Shown here: positions 47,601 to 57,600 of the stretch, one piece after another
How the letters are laid out: every line of letters begins with the position of its first letter
Position numbering within the stretch: the stretch's first letter is position 1
Source of the DNA: Ciona savignyi
Taxonomy: Eukaryota > Chordata > Ascidiacea > Phlebobranchia > Cionidae
Reading direction: 5' to 3'
NCBI GenBank assembly: GCA_000149265.1
Contig: CH003335.1
Span: 70,503 to 134,502, forward strand
Length of the DNA stretch: 64,000 bases
The notes under the pieces: model-generated
What the model was told of the DNA's origin: nothing
What the model saw: the letters and a program-made list of their open reading frames with translations, nothing else
Database searches by the model: none
Program-made: the position numbers and the translations under genes

Positions 47601-49065
47601 TCGTTTCAAAATCGTTAATTCGAACCCTGTATTATAGTATACGGCCCACTGTGTCACCTGCAAACTTAGATTTTGATGAATTTCAACAATCCATGCGGCA
47701 ATAATAAAAAATGCGCCTGACCGTGTCTATTAAGAATGTGTGCGTGCAGACAAAGAAAATGCTTTGAAAGAAAGCAATAAGTGTGTGTGTTTGTTGACAT
47801 GCGCATTAGTGAGAGTGGAAGCAATCCATTTGTAATATTATGACATTATGACCACTGGAGGGCGTGAATATAGGTTTTTGGGTTAACTTAAGCAATAGAA
47901 ACCACCCCTCCCTACGTGGCTTGCATGCTGTGGAGAGATACCTGCGAAGGGTGTCTCTTTGCAGCAACCACATCTTAGGGATACTTCCCCGAGTGGATTA
48001 ATTTCCACATTGCACGTAGGGGTTTCGGTCTAAGACCACCAACTCGCACAAAATGCACAATTTACATTTTTTTGGCTAAACAACCCCAAAAAGAGTTGAA
48101 AAATTTATTACGGCCCGTCGAGATCATGTTGAGTTTGGTTTTGGCCCGCGATTATGAAAAGGTTGCCGACCCCTGTTTTAGTACTACAAAATGCGGGTAA
48201 TATTAATATAAAAAACAAGTGTGCAACAATAGAAGGGAAAATAGAATATTCATTGCACTGTGTTGTTCATGATACACGTTTCTTCAATTTAGTACAACCC
48301 ATCAATCTGCTGGGTTCAGGCTATGTTATTTAAGTGCCTTGCCCAAGGACACAACCGACTATCTAGCGACCAGTATCGTACCTGCAACCTTTCCGCTGAA
48401 AGGCGCGGCACCTAACTAACCGGTCGGACAAGATCTACCCACAAGTGACTTTTAGTACTGTAAAATATTTATGGACGTTATTAATTAAAATAAAACACTT
48501 GCAAGATAGTAACAACCACCTTGACTCCACACAGTCTTCCCGTTGATGGAGACGGCAACCACCATTCCTGGAGCTCCAACTTCTTCCATCTTCCTTAACA
48601 CCATCTTGGAAGATCTTGCAACCGCAGGGAAAAACCGACCATCCTGAAAAAAAGTAAATGTTTTAAGTTGACATTTGTAATACAATTATTATGTTTATTT
48701 CTTCTTGTCATAACTAGGATTTATTTATTTACGTGTTTATTTTTTTTCTGTGAGTTTAACAAATAAATATGATTGATTGATTCTGCCACCATATTAAAAA
48801 TAAAATGTTACAGGAAAGAAACAGCAAAAGACAAAGTAATCAATGGGTCACCTGTTCTTAACAAAGTAGTATTATAAAAACAGTTGATTGATTGTAAGAA
48901 CGAATTTGCATACAACTAAATTAAAAGTTCTACGAGTTTATTGGTACTAACTTTAGTTACATTTTCGCTGGAATCGCTTTCTTCATTTTTATATGCAGCA
49001 TGTTGAGTTATGGTTGCTGCAAGTAATGTTGATTGCCAACGAACATTGAATAAAATTCTATTCAT
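41620..49065 (-). CDS. LACTB: LACTB, mitochondrial serine beta-lactamase-like protein
   Basis: LACTB is an animal mitochondrial intermembrane-space protein of the penicillin-binding/beta-lactamase fold that forms filaments and has serine protease activity. Ten exons join in phase: 48952-49065, 48520-48643, 45494-45684, 44764-44947, 44008-44176, 43480-43615, 43147-43194, 42371-42475, 42078-42219 and 41620-41783, giving 458 residues. The N-terminus MNRILFNVRW is basic and fits a mitochondrial presequence. The active-site SxxK is SISK at residues 102-105, Tyr211 lies in FLYTTHGYTL, and the third motif HTGG is at 372-375. PYVDLSYKWAGGGFISTVGD matches the human protein closely. It is shorter than human LACTB mainly because the N-terminal and charged insert regions are short. 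Introns carry at least five SINE copies, hAT elements and a Tc1-like MITE. It is head to head with TMEM230. Confidence 0.95.
42481..42768 (-). mobile_element. SINE abutting the acceptor of LACTB exon 8
   Basis: A full SINE, sense to LACTB, whose ATCCTATCCTATCC tail ends three bases before the acceptor AG at 42476-42477. The tail therefore serves as the polypyrimidine tract. Confidence 0.88.
43288..43466 (+). mobile_element. SINE 3' half
   Basis: From TGCCTGAACCAAGTGC to AATAATCTATCC. It ends 13 bp from the donor of LACTB exon 6. Confidence 0.75.
43729..43947 (-). mobile_element. SINE, 5'-truncated
   Basis: GGTAGGATATTTATCCCC to CACAACCAGCTAGTTAGTGA. The tRNA-like head is missing. It is in the LACTB intron after exon 5. 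Confidence 0.8.
45716..46004 (-). mobile_element. SINE, near full length
   Basis: ACAGGATATTCATGTTTATC to GACCAGCCGGACAAT. Its tail lies about 30 bp upstream of the acceptor of LACTB exon 3. Confidence 0.87.
46038..46571. mobile_element. Tc1/mariner-like MITE (534 bp)
   Basis: Imperfect terminal inverted repeats begin CAGTGAAACTCCGCTTGA and, reversed, CAGTGGAACCTTGCTTAG. The flanking dinucleotide is TA on both sides. No transposase frame is present. Confidence 0.75.
46939..48175. mobile_element. hAT-like element (1237 bp) carrying a second element
   Basis: Ends CATGGGTCGGCAACC and, reversed, CAGGGGTCGGCAACC, with a perfect 8-bp duplication TTTTAGTA at 46931-46938 and 48176-48183. The element 46998-47629 is inserted inside. 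It sits in LACTB intron 2. No intact transposase frame was seen. Confidence 0.87.
46998..47629. mobile_element. Nested inverted-repeat element (632 bp)
   Basis: Ends CAGGGTTCGAATTAA and, reversed, the same 15 bases. Subterminal TTCGCGAA-type palindromes are present at both ends. The flanks share only TATTA, so the target duplication may be 5 bp and the superfamily is uncertain. Confidence 0.8.
48237..48431 (-). mobile_element. SINE fragment with head
   Basis: GCACTGTGTTGTTCATGATA to CTAACTAACCGGTCGGAC. The 3' third is missing. Confidence 0.78.
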
Positions 49066-49573
49066 TCCAACTTTATTGTTTTGATAGAATGTCCGTAAGC
49101 CGAATCCATAAAAGTCCCAGCAAAAGCACCGAAGAAAACGGGAAACAACGGAAGACGAAAACGAAAAGTTAAAATCTTTTACGCCGGGCTAGAGTTCGAA
49201 ATAGTGCAGAATTTGCTAAACAGGGCATGCTCTTACGATTAATAAATTTTGATTTGAAAAATCATGTCAAATAATATCAAATCTGAATATTGTTAATATT
49301 TACGCATATGTAGTTTTTGAACAGAAATCCTTTGGGTATGTTGTAGTTGTAGCCCTTGATACCGTCGATTTAATTATAGTTTATATACAATAACCGCAGG
49401 TATACGTAGCGATGGAATATTCATAATCTGCCTTGCAGCAATCCATTTTGCACAAAGGCACCGACGTGAGCGTGACAACTGACTGCCTCGTAATAAGGTA
49501 GATAATGTTATAACTTCTCCTTTTAGAGAAAACATTTTTATATGTGATTCTGGTCAGGCTACAAAATATTGTA
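49066..49573. promoter_or_regulatory. Shared divergent promoter region of LACTB and TMEM230
   Basis: The two start codons are 508 bp apart and face opposite ways, so both promoters must lie here. No TATA box stands out on either strand. A short GAAAACG/ACGAAAACG purine-rich run lies at about 49137-49160. Confidence 0.55.
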
Positions 49574-50376
49574 ATGTCACTGGCTTCTGTAAGATATCAA
49601 AAATTTAAGCGTGAAACTGGGTATAGCGGCGAAGGGGAAGTGTACACAAACCGTCAATTCGAAAAGCCGGAACCCAAAGTTCCCTGGAGGGCAATTGGAA
49701 CTGCAACGATTTTGTTTTGTACCGGTTCGGTGTTAATTACAATCGGGGCGTTACTTTTGTCTGGTGTTTTGGATTCACAGTACAGGTATACACGAACACT
49801 CATTTATATAAACAACAATAGTGTTATTGCAGTTGCTGTGTTGTAAACATTATAAATGTCCACATTTTTACGGTATTAAGGACATTGCTAATATTCCACT
49901 ATCCATCATAAGAGCAACTCTAAAAGAAGGAAGGAGGGAAACTACTTGCAAAATCTGGAAACTAATTTTAACCTTGCCCTAAACAGTAATCTTAACCCTA
50001 TGACTAATGCAAACTTTAACCCCAGCTCCTACACTAACCTTAATGTGAAAATCTTTGCGATATGCATGTTAAACAAATTATGCTCGCTGTTTAACATACA
50101 ATAGTATTGTACAGTATGGGCTCCTGAAAATCAGTGTCCCACTGAGTGCATTTCGTACTCATGAGAATTTTTTTTTTATGTATAGTATTCTAAACTAAAT
50201 ACCATTTTTGTTTGTATTTAAATTATACTCCCTTTTTTAGTGACAGGACCTGGCCTGTTCTTATTCTCGGTTTCATCACTTTCCTGCCTGGAATTTATCA
50301 ACTGAGGATCGCATATTGTGCGTGGAGGGGTTACGCCGGTTATTCGTTTGACGACATTCCAGATTACCACGACTAG
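49574..50376 (+). CDS. TMEM230: TMEM230, two-pass membrane trafficking protein
   Basis: TMEM230 is a small protein of secretory and recycling vesicles with two membrane segments. Exons 49574-49785 and 50241-50376 join in phase to 115 residues, close to the human 120. The cytosolic N-terminus includes [17 protein letters not shown]1 is [20 protein letters not shown], the second hydrophobic segment is [18 protein letters not shown], and the C-terminus [15 protein letters not shown] is nearly identical to the human GYRGYSYDDIPDFDD. I chose the ATG at 49574; the frame opens upstream only from a GTG. AATAAA at about 50441 is its likely poly(A) signal. PDRG1 follows closely on the same strand. Confidence 0.95.
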
Positions 50377-50440
50377 TTTACATAGTATGTAGTGCCAATC
50401 ATAGTTGTTTTGCCATTGCACAGGGTTGAAAAGGTGCATC

Positions 50441-50446
50441 TTAATA
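50441..50446 (+). terminator. Poly(A) signal of TMEM230
   Basis: AATAAA 65 bp past the stop codon and 243 bp before the PDRG1 start. Confidence 0.55.
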
Positions 50447-50675
50447 AAACATTTATGTTGTTGTTGGCCACTTTAAATATGTTCAGGTCAGTATCGTTAT
50501 TCACTGCAATATAACTGGACAGTGTATATAAGGTAAATGGACCATTGCCTGTATGAAGCGTCAAATAATACCCGTCATTCACCCACTAGAAGGGTTTCAA
50601 CCTTGTTTATAATTTTTACTGTAAGTGATGTCCGATATTGGTTTACCAGTCAGCATCTAAGATGAATGCGTGATG

Positions 50676-50688
50676 TATTTATTCTTAG
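50676..50688 (+). promoter_or_regulatory. Candidate trans-splice acceptor at the PDRG1 start
   Basis: TATTTATTCTTAG ends immediately before the PDRG1 ATG. This is a pyrimidine-rich acceptor with no upstream coding exon of its own, as expected for spliced-leader addition in a Ciona operon. A cis-spliced 5' UTR exon is the alternative. Confidence 0.5.
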
Positions 50689-51351
50689 ATGGCTCGTGAC
50701 CCTGAGTTTGTGATGCGGTACATGGAAGAACTGGAGGAGCTTGCAGAAGATGTGCTCACTGATAAACAACAGATTATTGATCTTGATAAGAAGAGGAACA
50801 CCAACAGAGAAGCGCTCACTGCACTCCACAAGAAAACCACTGCTCCTGCTTCGTCAGAAAACAAAACCTGGCTAAACTTTGGAGGAGTTTTCTTGAAATT
50901 ACCCAAAGTAGGGATTGTGAATAAACAAGACTTTAGCCATTTTTCTTAAAATAGGATTTGTGTTATTTAAAGAAAGGTCACTGGTGTTATTCTTTACGTT
51001 AAAATGTTCAAATTTAATTTTTTACCAGACTACGAATATTTTTAATGCGAAAATCTGACAAAGTTAAGTTGTTGAAATATTCTAAAGTAGGATTTGCGAT
51101 TAATATTCGGTCACTGGTGTTTTTTGGTTGAAGTGTTCAAGTTTACTTTTTATCAGACCTCCGCTATTTCTATGCTGAAATCTGACCAAGCTGAATTGGA
51201 CAAAGAAATTTCCGAACTTCGTTCAAACCTCCACGCTAAAGTGAACAAACTACGCGACGCAGAGGGAAAAAGCGACCTCAAAGGCTTCAACCTACAACCG
51301 CTGTCGAGAGCCGAACTGGGCAGAGTGAAACACGAACGTGGTTTCAAGTAA
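50689..51351 (+). CDS. PDRG1: PDRG1, prefoldin-like p53 and DNA damage-regulated protein 1
   Basis: PDRG1 is a beta-prefoldin-like subunit of the R2TP/URI-prefoldin-like cochaperone complex. Exons 50689-50907 and 51157-51351 join in phase 0 to 137 residues (human 133). Landmarks are ELEELAEDVLTDKQQIIDLD, KRNTNREAL, FGGVFLKLPK and the C-terminal LKGFNLQPLSRAEL, all aligned with human PDRG1. The two charged helical stretches at either end form the prefoldin coiled coil, with the hydrophobic hairpin between. The intron contains a decayed duplicate of the start of exon 2. AATAAA at 51391 is the likely poly(A) signal. It may be the second cistron after TMEM230. Confidence 0.94.
50999..51200. repeat. 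Tandem duplication over the acceptor of PDRG1 exon 2
   Basis: The stretch 51000-51073 is a decayed copy of 51130-51198, offset 128 bp. Both have TGTTCAA, a T-rich tract, an acceptor AG (51028 and 51156) and an exon-like start followed by AAATCTGAC. Part of the upstream intron (GGTCACTGGTGTT) is also duplicated. Confidence 0.75.
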
Positions 51352-51390
51352 AACAATGCGTAGTAACACTGCACTTAATATTAATGTGGT

Positions 51391-51396
51391 AATAAA
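51391..51396 (+). terminator. Poly(A) signal of PDRG1
   Basis: AATAAA 40 bp past the stop codon, in the 308-bp tail-to-tail gap before mitofusin. Confidence 0.55.
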
Positions 51397-51659
51397 ATGA
51401 AAAACAACAAATCATTAAAATGCAAGAGTGGGGGGCACCAATTACATGTACAACATTTGTAAAAACCACATCAAATGACCTTAAAACCAGAGCATTAGTT
51501 AAATTGCAACAATTACTTAGCGGCTTTGCAGTAAAATATTGGTGAAATAATTATAATTAATTATACTACTGTTTGTAATATTTAATCACAGTATGCTTGT
51601 AATTTGACGGGGGTATTGTTTGCTTTACACTGTGTAATGAACATTAAATACATATCCTA

Positions 51660-54600
51660 TCATGAAGTGCTGCTATTACCATTATATGTTGGGGCAGGGG
51701 TTAAGTAGGTTCGGGCAAATGCATCTAGTTCAGCAGCTAGCCAGCCGGCTTTGTTACGGAGGGTTTTTGATTGAGTTTGCACCTTAGCAAGGTGACTGCA
51801 TTTGCTGAGCAGCGCTTCAGATTCCTCTTCAATTTCGTTTCTCACTTCGTCAACATCGCAACAAAGCCGCGCAAACGTTCCAGAAAGTTCTTGCTGAACC
51901 TGAGGCAATGACAAGGAATGTAAACATTTTGACCAAATAAAAATCCTAATTTGTTATAAGGGCACCAAGGAATTTTACCATTTTAAATGAGTAAAAATGT
52001 TCAATAGGTCACAACAGAACCACTGCAGTCGTAAATTCATTAATTCTACTAATTCACTTACCCAAGAAAATTTAATACCTTTACCGAGTAAAAATCCCAA
52101 TTTATTATAAGTGCACCATTGTGGTGTTTATCTCTGTTTTTTAGTATTTAAAAAAATCATCAATAGTATTGAATATTACCACCTTGACTGATTTAATACG
52201 CCAATTGGTTACAAGAGAACCATCTATAATTTTTATATTTATCATTTTTTTACTTCTAATATTGGCAAAAACATTACCTGGTGTGAGCAATTAGAACTTG
52301 TGAAGCTTATAATCAAGTTAAGTTTGTCAGTTGCGTGCTCCACAAATTGTCTCTTCAGCGCTCTCTCCTTTGCTCTCAAGGTCCAAGTTAATCGTTCGTA
52401 GCCGTACAACGCTGAGTATGAGACAGCGGAGAATGCCACCACTCTCCAGCCAATCGATCGCCAGAATACATATGGGACCATGCCTGGGAGGATATCCATG
52501 ATACATTTGATGTGAATACAGGATAGGATAGGATACTCGTGTTTATCCCCGTAAATGGGAAAACCAAGTGGGTTAACACACGGTCAATCGTCAGATCACC
52601 TCGTGCCCACCGTCGGGTTACCGGAGCTATTGCAGTGTGTTGTGTATGATTCACAGGTTCCTTTAATTTAATCCGCTGGGTTGTGGCAATGTCCGTTAAG
52701 TGCCTTGACCAAGGATACAACCAACTAGCGAGCGACTAGTTCAGAACCTGCAACCTATCGATCGAAAGCCTTTGCACTAAACCGCTAGAAAATAAAGCTA
52801 CTGGTAGAAAATTGACCTGCCCCAAATACAAGGTTCAAACTTGAGCTACTCCAGCACCCTACTTACCTAAACAAACTACAAAGAGCGTGGAATGTGATTT
52901 TGTGAACTTGAAATAACCGGAAGCAAGCGACCACAGGAAGTCCTCCGGAACAATGGGGTCTGCTCTTCCGTGGACTCCTTCGTGGGTGGGGGGTAAAGCT
53001 GGGTGCGCTGGGGAAACACCTGGGTCATTGATTTGTTGACAGGATATAGATGTTATATTTCTGTGAATAGAAAAACACAAAAGGGGTTATCAGTTATCAC
53101 ACAACAAACATTTGTAGGATTATCTCGCGAATACGAGTGTTTTAAAATAGGTAAATGTCACATTATCTCTTGCGCATGCCTACGGTTTGGTTATAGGAGC
53201 TATTGCAGTGTGTTGTTTATGATTGAGCTGTTCCTTCAATTTTGGTAGAACCCATCAATCAACTGGGTCCAGGCCATGTCAGCTAAATGCCTTGCCCAAG
53301 GACACAACAGACTAGCTAAAAACCACTTTTCAACTTGCAACCCTTTTTTTTATTTTTTGAAATGCAACAAACCAAGCCACTAAACTTATTTCCCCAGGCA
53401 GGAAATAATATCTGTGGTTACGAAATATCTATTCTTTAAAACTACAAGTTTGTTTGACTAATTAAATAACCAAGAACATTTATCGGCCATGCCATATCTA
53501 AGGGATAGATTCTACTTATTCTGACAATGCTTTTATGTCCGACCGGTTAGTCTGGCGGTTTTGTGCGTTGCCTTTCAATCGAAGGGTTGCAGGTGCGAAA
53601 CTGGTCGCTAGCTAGTCGGTTGTGTTCTTGGGCGAAGCACTTGACGGACATTACCTGAACCCAGTGGATTAATTGGTTCTACCAAATTAAAGGAACATGT
53701 CTATCATATACAACACACTGCAATAGCTTTGGTAACCAGACGATGGGCGCGAGATGATTTGACGATTGCTCGTGTGTTAACCCCCTTGTTTTTCCCATTC
53801 ACGCGTATAAACATAAATATCCTATCCTTATCAGAGAAAGGTGAATTTAGAAATCACATTGTAGCAGATTAAATTATTACAATTGAAGTCCAAGTTATAA
53901 ACACCACAATATGTTTGGAAAACTACAGAAACGTTTTTAAAACGTGTAAGTGGTACTTACAGCTGGTTGGAGTTGGTGGCAAAGACATAACGTCGCTTGC
54001 TATTCCTCCCAATCTCATTCTACGAGCGTCTTTTGTACCGATGAATCTAAAAGAATATGGAAATAACGTCAATGCTGGAATAACCGCATTTTAAAAATGA
54101 AATCTGATTTATAAAAATAAATATCTTAAAACATATATCTTTTTATATGAGATGCTATTTTGTAATACATCTCTTAATATTAATTAATTGGCAGAAACTG
54201 AAAAACTAAATTATAAATTTTTTAATTAACTGACAAAAAATTGTAAACCTACTACTGACTTCTTATTTCCAGAGATATGTGTTTGTCATTTAAATGACTT
54301 TTTTAATGAAACCACAGGTTGGTTTTGATACCACAACCATTCACTTTCCATCATACCACCAATGTTCTAACCGATTAGGATAGGATATTCATGTTTATTC
54401 CCGTGAATGGGAAAATCAGGGGGGTTAACACATGGGCAATCGTCAGATCACCTCGCGCCCATCGTCGGGTTACCGGAGCTGCAGTGTGTTGTATATAATA
54501 GACACGTTCCTTTAATTTGGTAGAACCCATTAATCCGCTAGGTTCATGCAATGTCCGTTAAGTGTCTTGACCAAGGACACAACCGACTAGCTGCGACCAG

Positions 54601-57600
54601 TTTTGCACCTGCAACCTTTCGATTAAAAGGCGACGCTCTTAAGGGCCACACTAACCAGCCGGACTAAGATAGCTAACATCCCATCCTACCTTGCTACAAG
54701 CTGTGAAAACCCAAGTGAGAATTTGAATTCGATGTCTTCCTGGAAATCGGAGCAGAGATTGGCGCAGTCGATGTTGTACGACATGTCGAAGCTTGGTTGC
54801 AAGGAAGCAGATCTTGTTAATGATTTGAACTTTGATGTCGACTCATCTGAAAGATAAGTTGGGTAACTTTTATATTGTCAACTGGTGCTTTCCGACTTGA
54901 CCTTTATATTCCGGATCCATGATAGCTTGGGGCGCTGGAGTAATGAGCCCTTTATGGCCCAAATTCCCTGTCCCGTTGGCTACCGCAAACCAGTGTTTTT
55001 TAAACAGTAAACATAAAATACCCGAACACATTCATAGTTTAAAAGTAGCATAATTAACTCGATAATGGGCACAAGGTAATCTAACGAGTGCCTTTGCAAT
55101 AAACCGCTTGCATTTTGCATTTTTTTTAAATTAGTTTTTGAATTTTCATGCAATAAGTGCTCCAAAACTTTAACATAAAATAACCAGCTCAAGTAATTTC
55201 AGTGTATTAAAATTACTTAAATCATCATCAGAAACGTTGTTTCTGGCCTCACGTGGTAAAACTTATTATAATATCATATATACTTAAGTCTTACAATTTA
55301 CGATTCAAATTAACCTCTTTTTATTGGTCATCAAACTGTAGGGTGGGTACAGTTTTTGAATTAGGGGCAAAAATTATTATAGTCTAAGGTCTAAGGTTGG
55401 AGGGCCAAGCAATTGAGCCGCCGCTCACATATAGTTTGTCACTGTTCATAAAAAATTAAACCAAGAAATGCGGTGGATTACTAGTTGAAACCAGAAAGCA
55501 CTGTTGAATCCATCGACACACAAATATAGCTGTGACATCATAATTAAGCTGTGACATGGTTATTTAGTTTTCCAACATGTCGATAACATTTGGCGGGCCA
55601 GAATAAAGGACCCAGCGGGCAATATTTGGCCTGTAGGCTGTAGTTTGCCAATGTCTACCCTAGGGTTAACTCACTGCTCTAGATACAACTGTGCAAAACA
55701 ATTAGCGTCAATCAACCCACCTGCCACGACGAAATCCACCGAACTTGAATCATCAAACTCCGTTGGTGCTTGCGTGGATGTGATGAGCAGAGGCTGGATG
55801 GAGTCGATCATGACGTTGCGGTTCTTATCAATCTGCTTCTGTAACGCCCCACTGCATCGCGCGTTCAAGTTTCGTCCAAGACCTGGGTAAGGAGTGGAGA
55901 CATGTACTTTATCTTTATATCAGTGGTTAAGATTGGTTGGTAGTGGGGTACTGTAGCGTTCTGTATTTTTTTAACCTATTGTTGCTGTTTTTTGGTTTAA
56001 ACCTTTCGCGTATCTGTTTTATCCTCGTCTTTGTGTCGTGACTTTGTTCGACTTTGAGATTTTTAGTAAACGACGAGATTTGTCCGAGAGTGGTCGCACT
56101 CTGTTTTATGTTCTGGGACTGTAATAGCATACGACTACAGGCCTGGTATTTGGTGGGTCGCTACAGATATAATGGCTAATCCCCACAGTACATTTCTCTT
56201 TATCCCCATAAATGGGTTGTGGTTAGGATTGCTTGGTAGAGGGGTACATTTCATCTTTATCCCCATAAATGGGTTGGGTTTGGAGGGGGTATGTACTTCT
56301 TTTTAGACCAGTGGGTGGAAGAGTGGAGGGTTATCACACCGAAACGACGGTCACAAGAGATTTTACAGTGTGTTGTGAACTATTAAGTTGATCAGACTGA
56401 TTTTGTTCTACTTACTAATCCACTTGGATCATTTAACACTAAATATATTATCCAATACAAACAACAAAGCAGATGTACCAGTGGTTGGTTTCAACCCAAC
56501 AACCTTTCAGTTAAAAGTGGATGCTTTAATCCTTTCAACTAACAGGTCATAAGGGCTGGGGGCGTAAATGTCAACTTGTTATATTGTTAGGGTGGAATAG
56601 CACCATTGTTTAAGTATGTTGATGCAGATAAAATATTCGTTTGGACTTTCCGTTTGTGTCATTGGGGAATACACTCAGCAGACGTTGCCTGAACCCAGTG
56701 GTTTAATGGGTTAAAGGAGACATAGACATTCTAGTCTAGTGTGATAATGCTCCAATATTGCAACTGCGGGCACGAATTATTATTAAACTATTGTCCCTTT
56801 TTTTTATTGAACCTTTTGTCCACGGCTTATTTTCCGTGTTATAACACACTTGCCAATGGGGAAAACTAAAAGGAGGGAAACAGGGAAGGAGGGAAGGAGG
56901 GAAACTGCACATTAAAATGAATATTAGGGCATTAGAGTTTGTTTTAAACATTAGAGTTAGAGTTAATTCAGGAGGTGAGATTAATGTTCATGGGAGGGTT
57001 AAAATTTATTTCCATAGTTTTGGTGAGCAGTTTTCCTTCTTCCCTACTTCCTGCTTTCCCTCTCTTTAGCGTTGCCCCTTGCCTACTTTCCATAGAAACT
57101 GTGCACATCCCATACAGCCACCTACCATCTTCAATATGACGATACAACTCCGACTTGTAGACTCTCAGAACCATCGGGTTTGGGTGGAAAGGTCGTTGGA
57201 AATCGTCCACTAGGAGGGGTAAACGTCGGATCTCGTCGCTCATGGCAAGACGAACTTGTCTCTCGGCTTCGCTGGCTAAAGACAAGATGCTTTCCCTCGA
57301 TCGCTGGGTTACTATCTTCATTTGGTTGTCTGTAATTTTTTTGTATATAAGTCATAGAACGATAGAAGCTTTACTTCCAGTTAATTTGCGGTGATTATTT
57401 AATTTTGTCTGCAAAGTGCGTGGCCTAAAGACATATCATTTGAAAGTCTGCGGCTGCTGAGCTTTAATTGTTTAATGGAGGACCTATTTGTGGGATTAGA
57501 CCCTTTTTCTCCAATTGCACTGCCGTGACTACACTTTCAATCTGTTTATCTTCACAGTGGGGTTTCCGCAAAAAATCGGTGTTAAGATTGGCCATAAAGG

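Noticed and set aside
41620-49065. Beta-lactamase gene acquired from bacteria
   Set aside because: It has ten exons, a mitochondrial presequence and close agreement with animal LACTB, an old animal gene.
49871-50045. Telomere-like AACCCTA-type repeat
   Set aside because: Only scattered AACCCTA-like words with no regular period; treated as low-complexity intron sequence.
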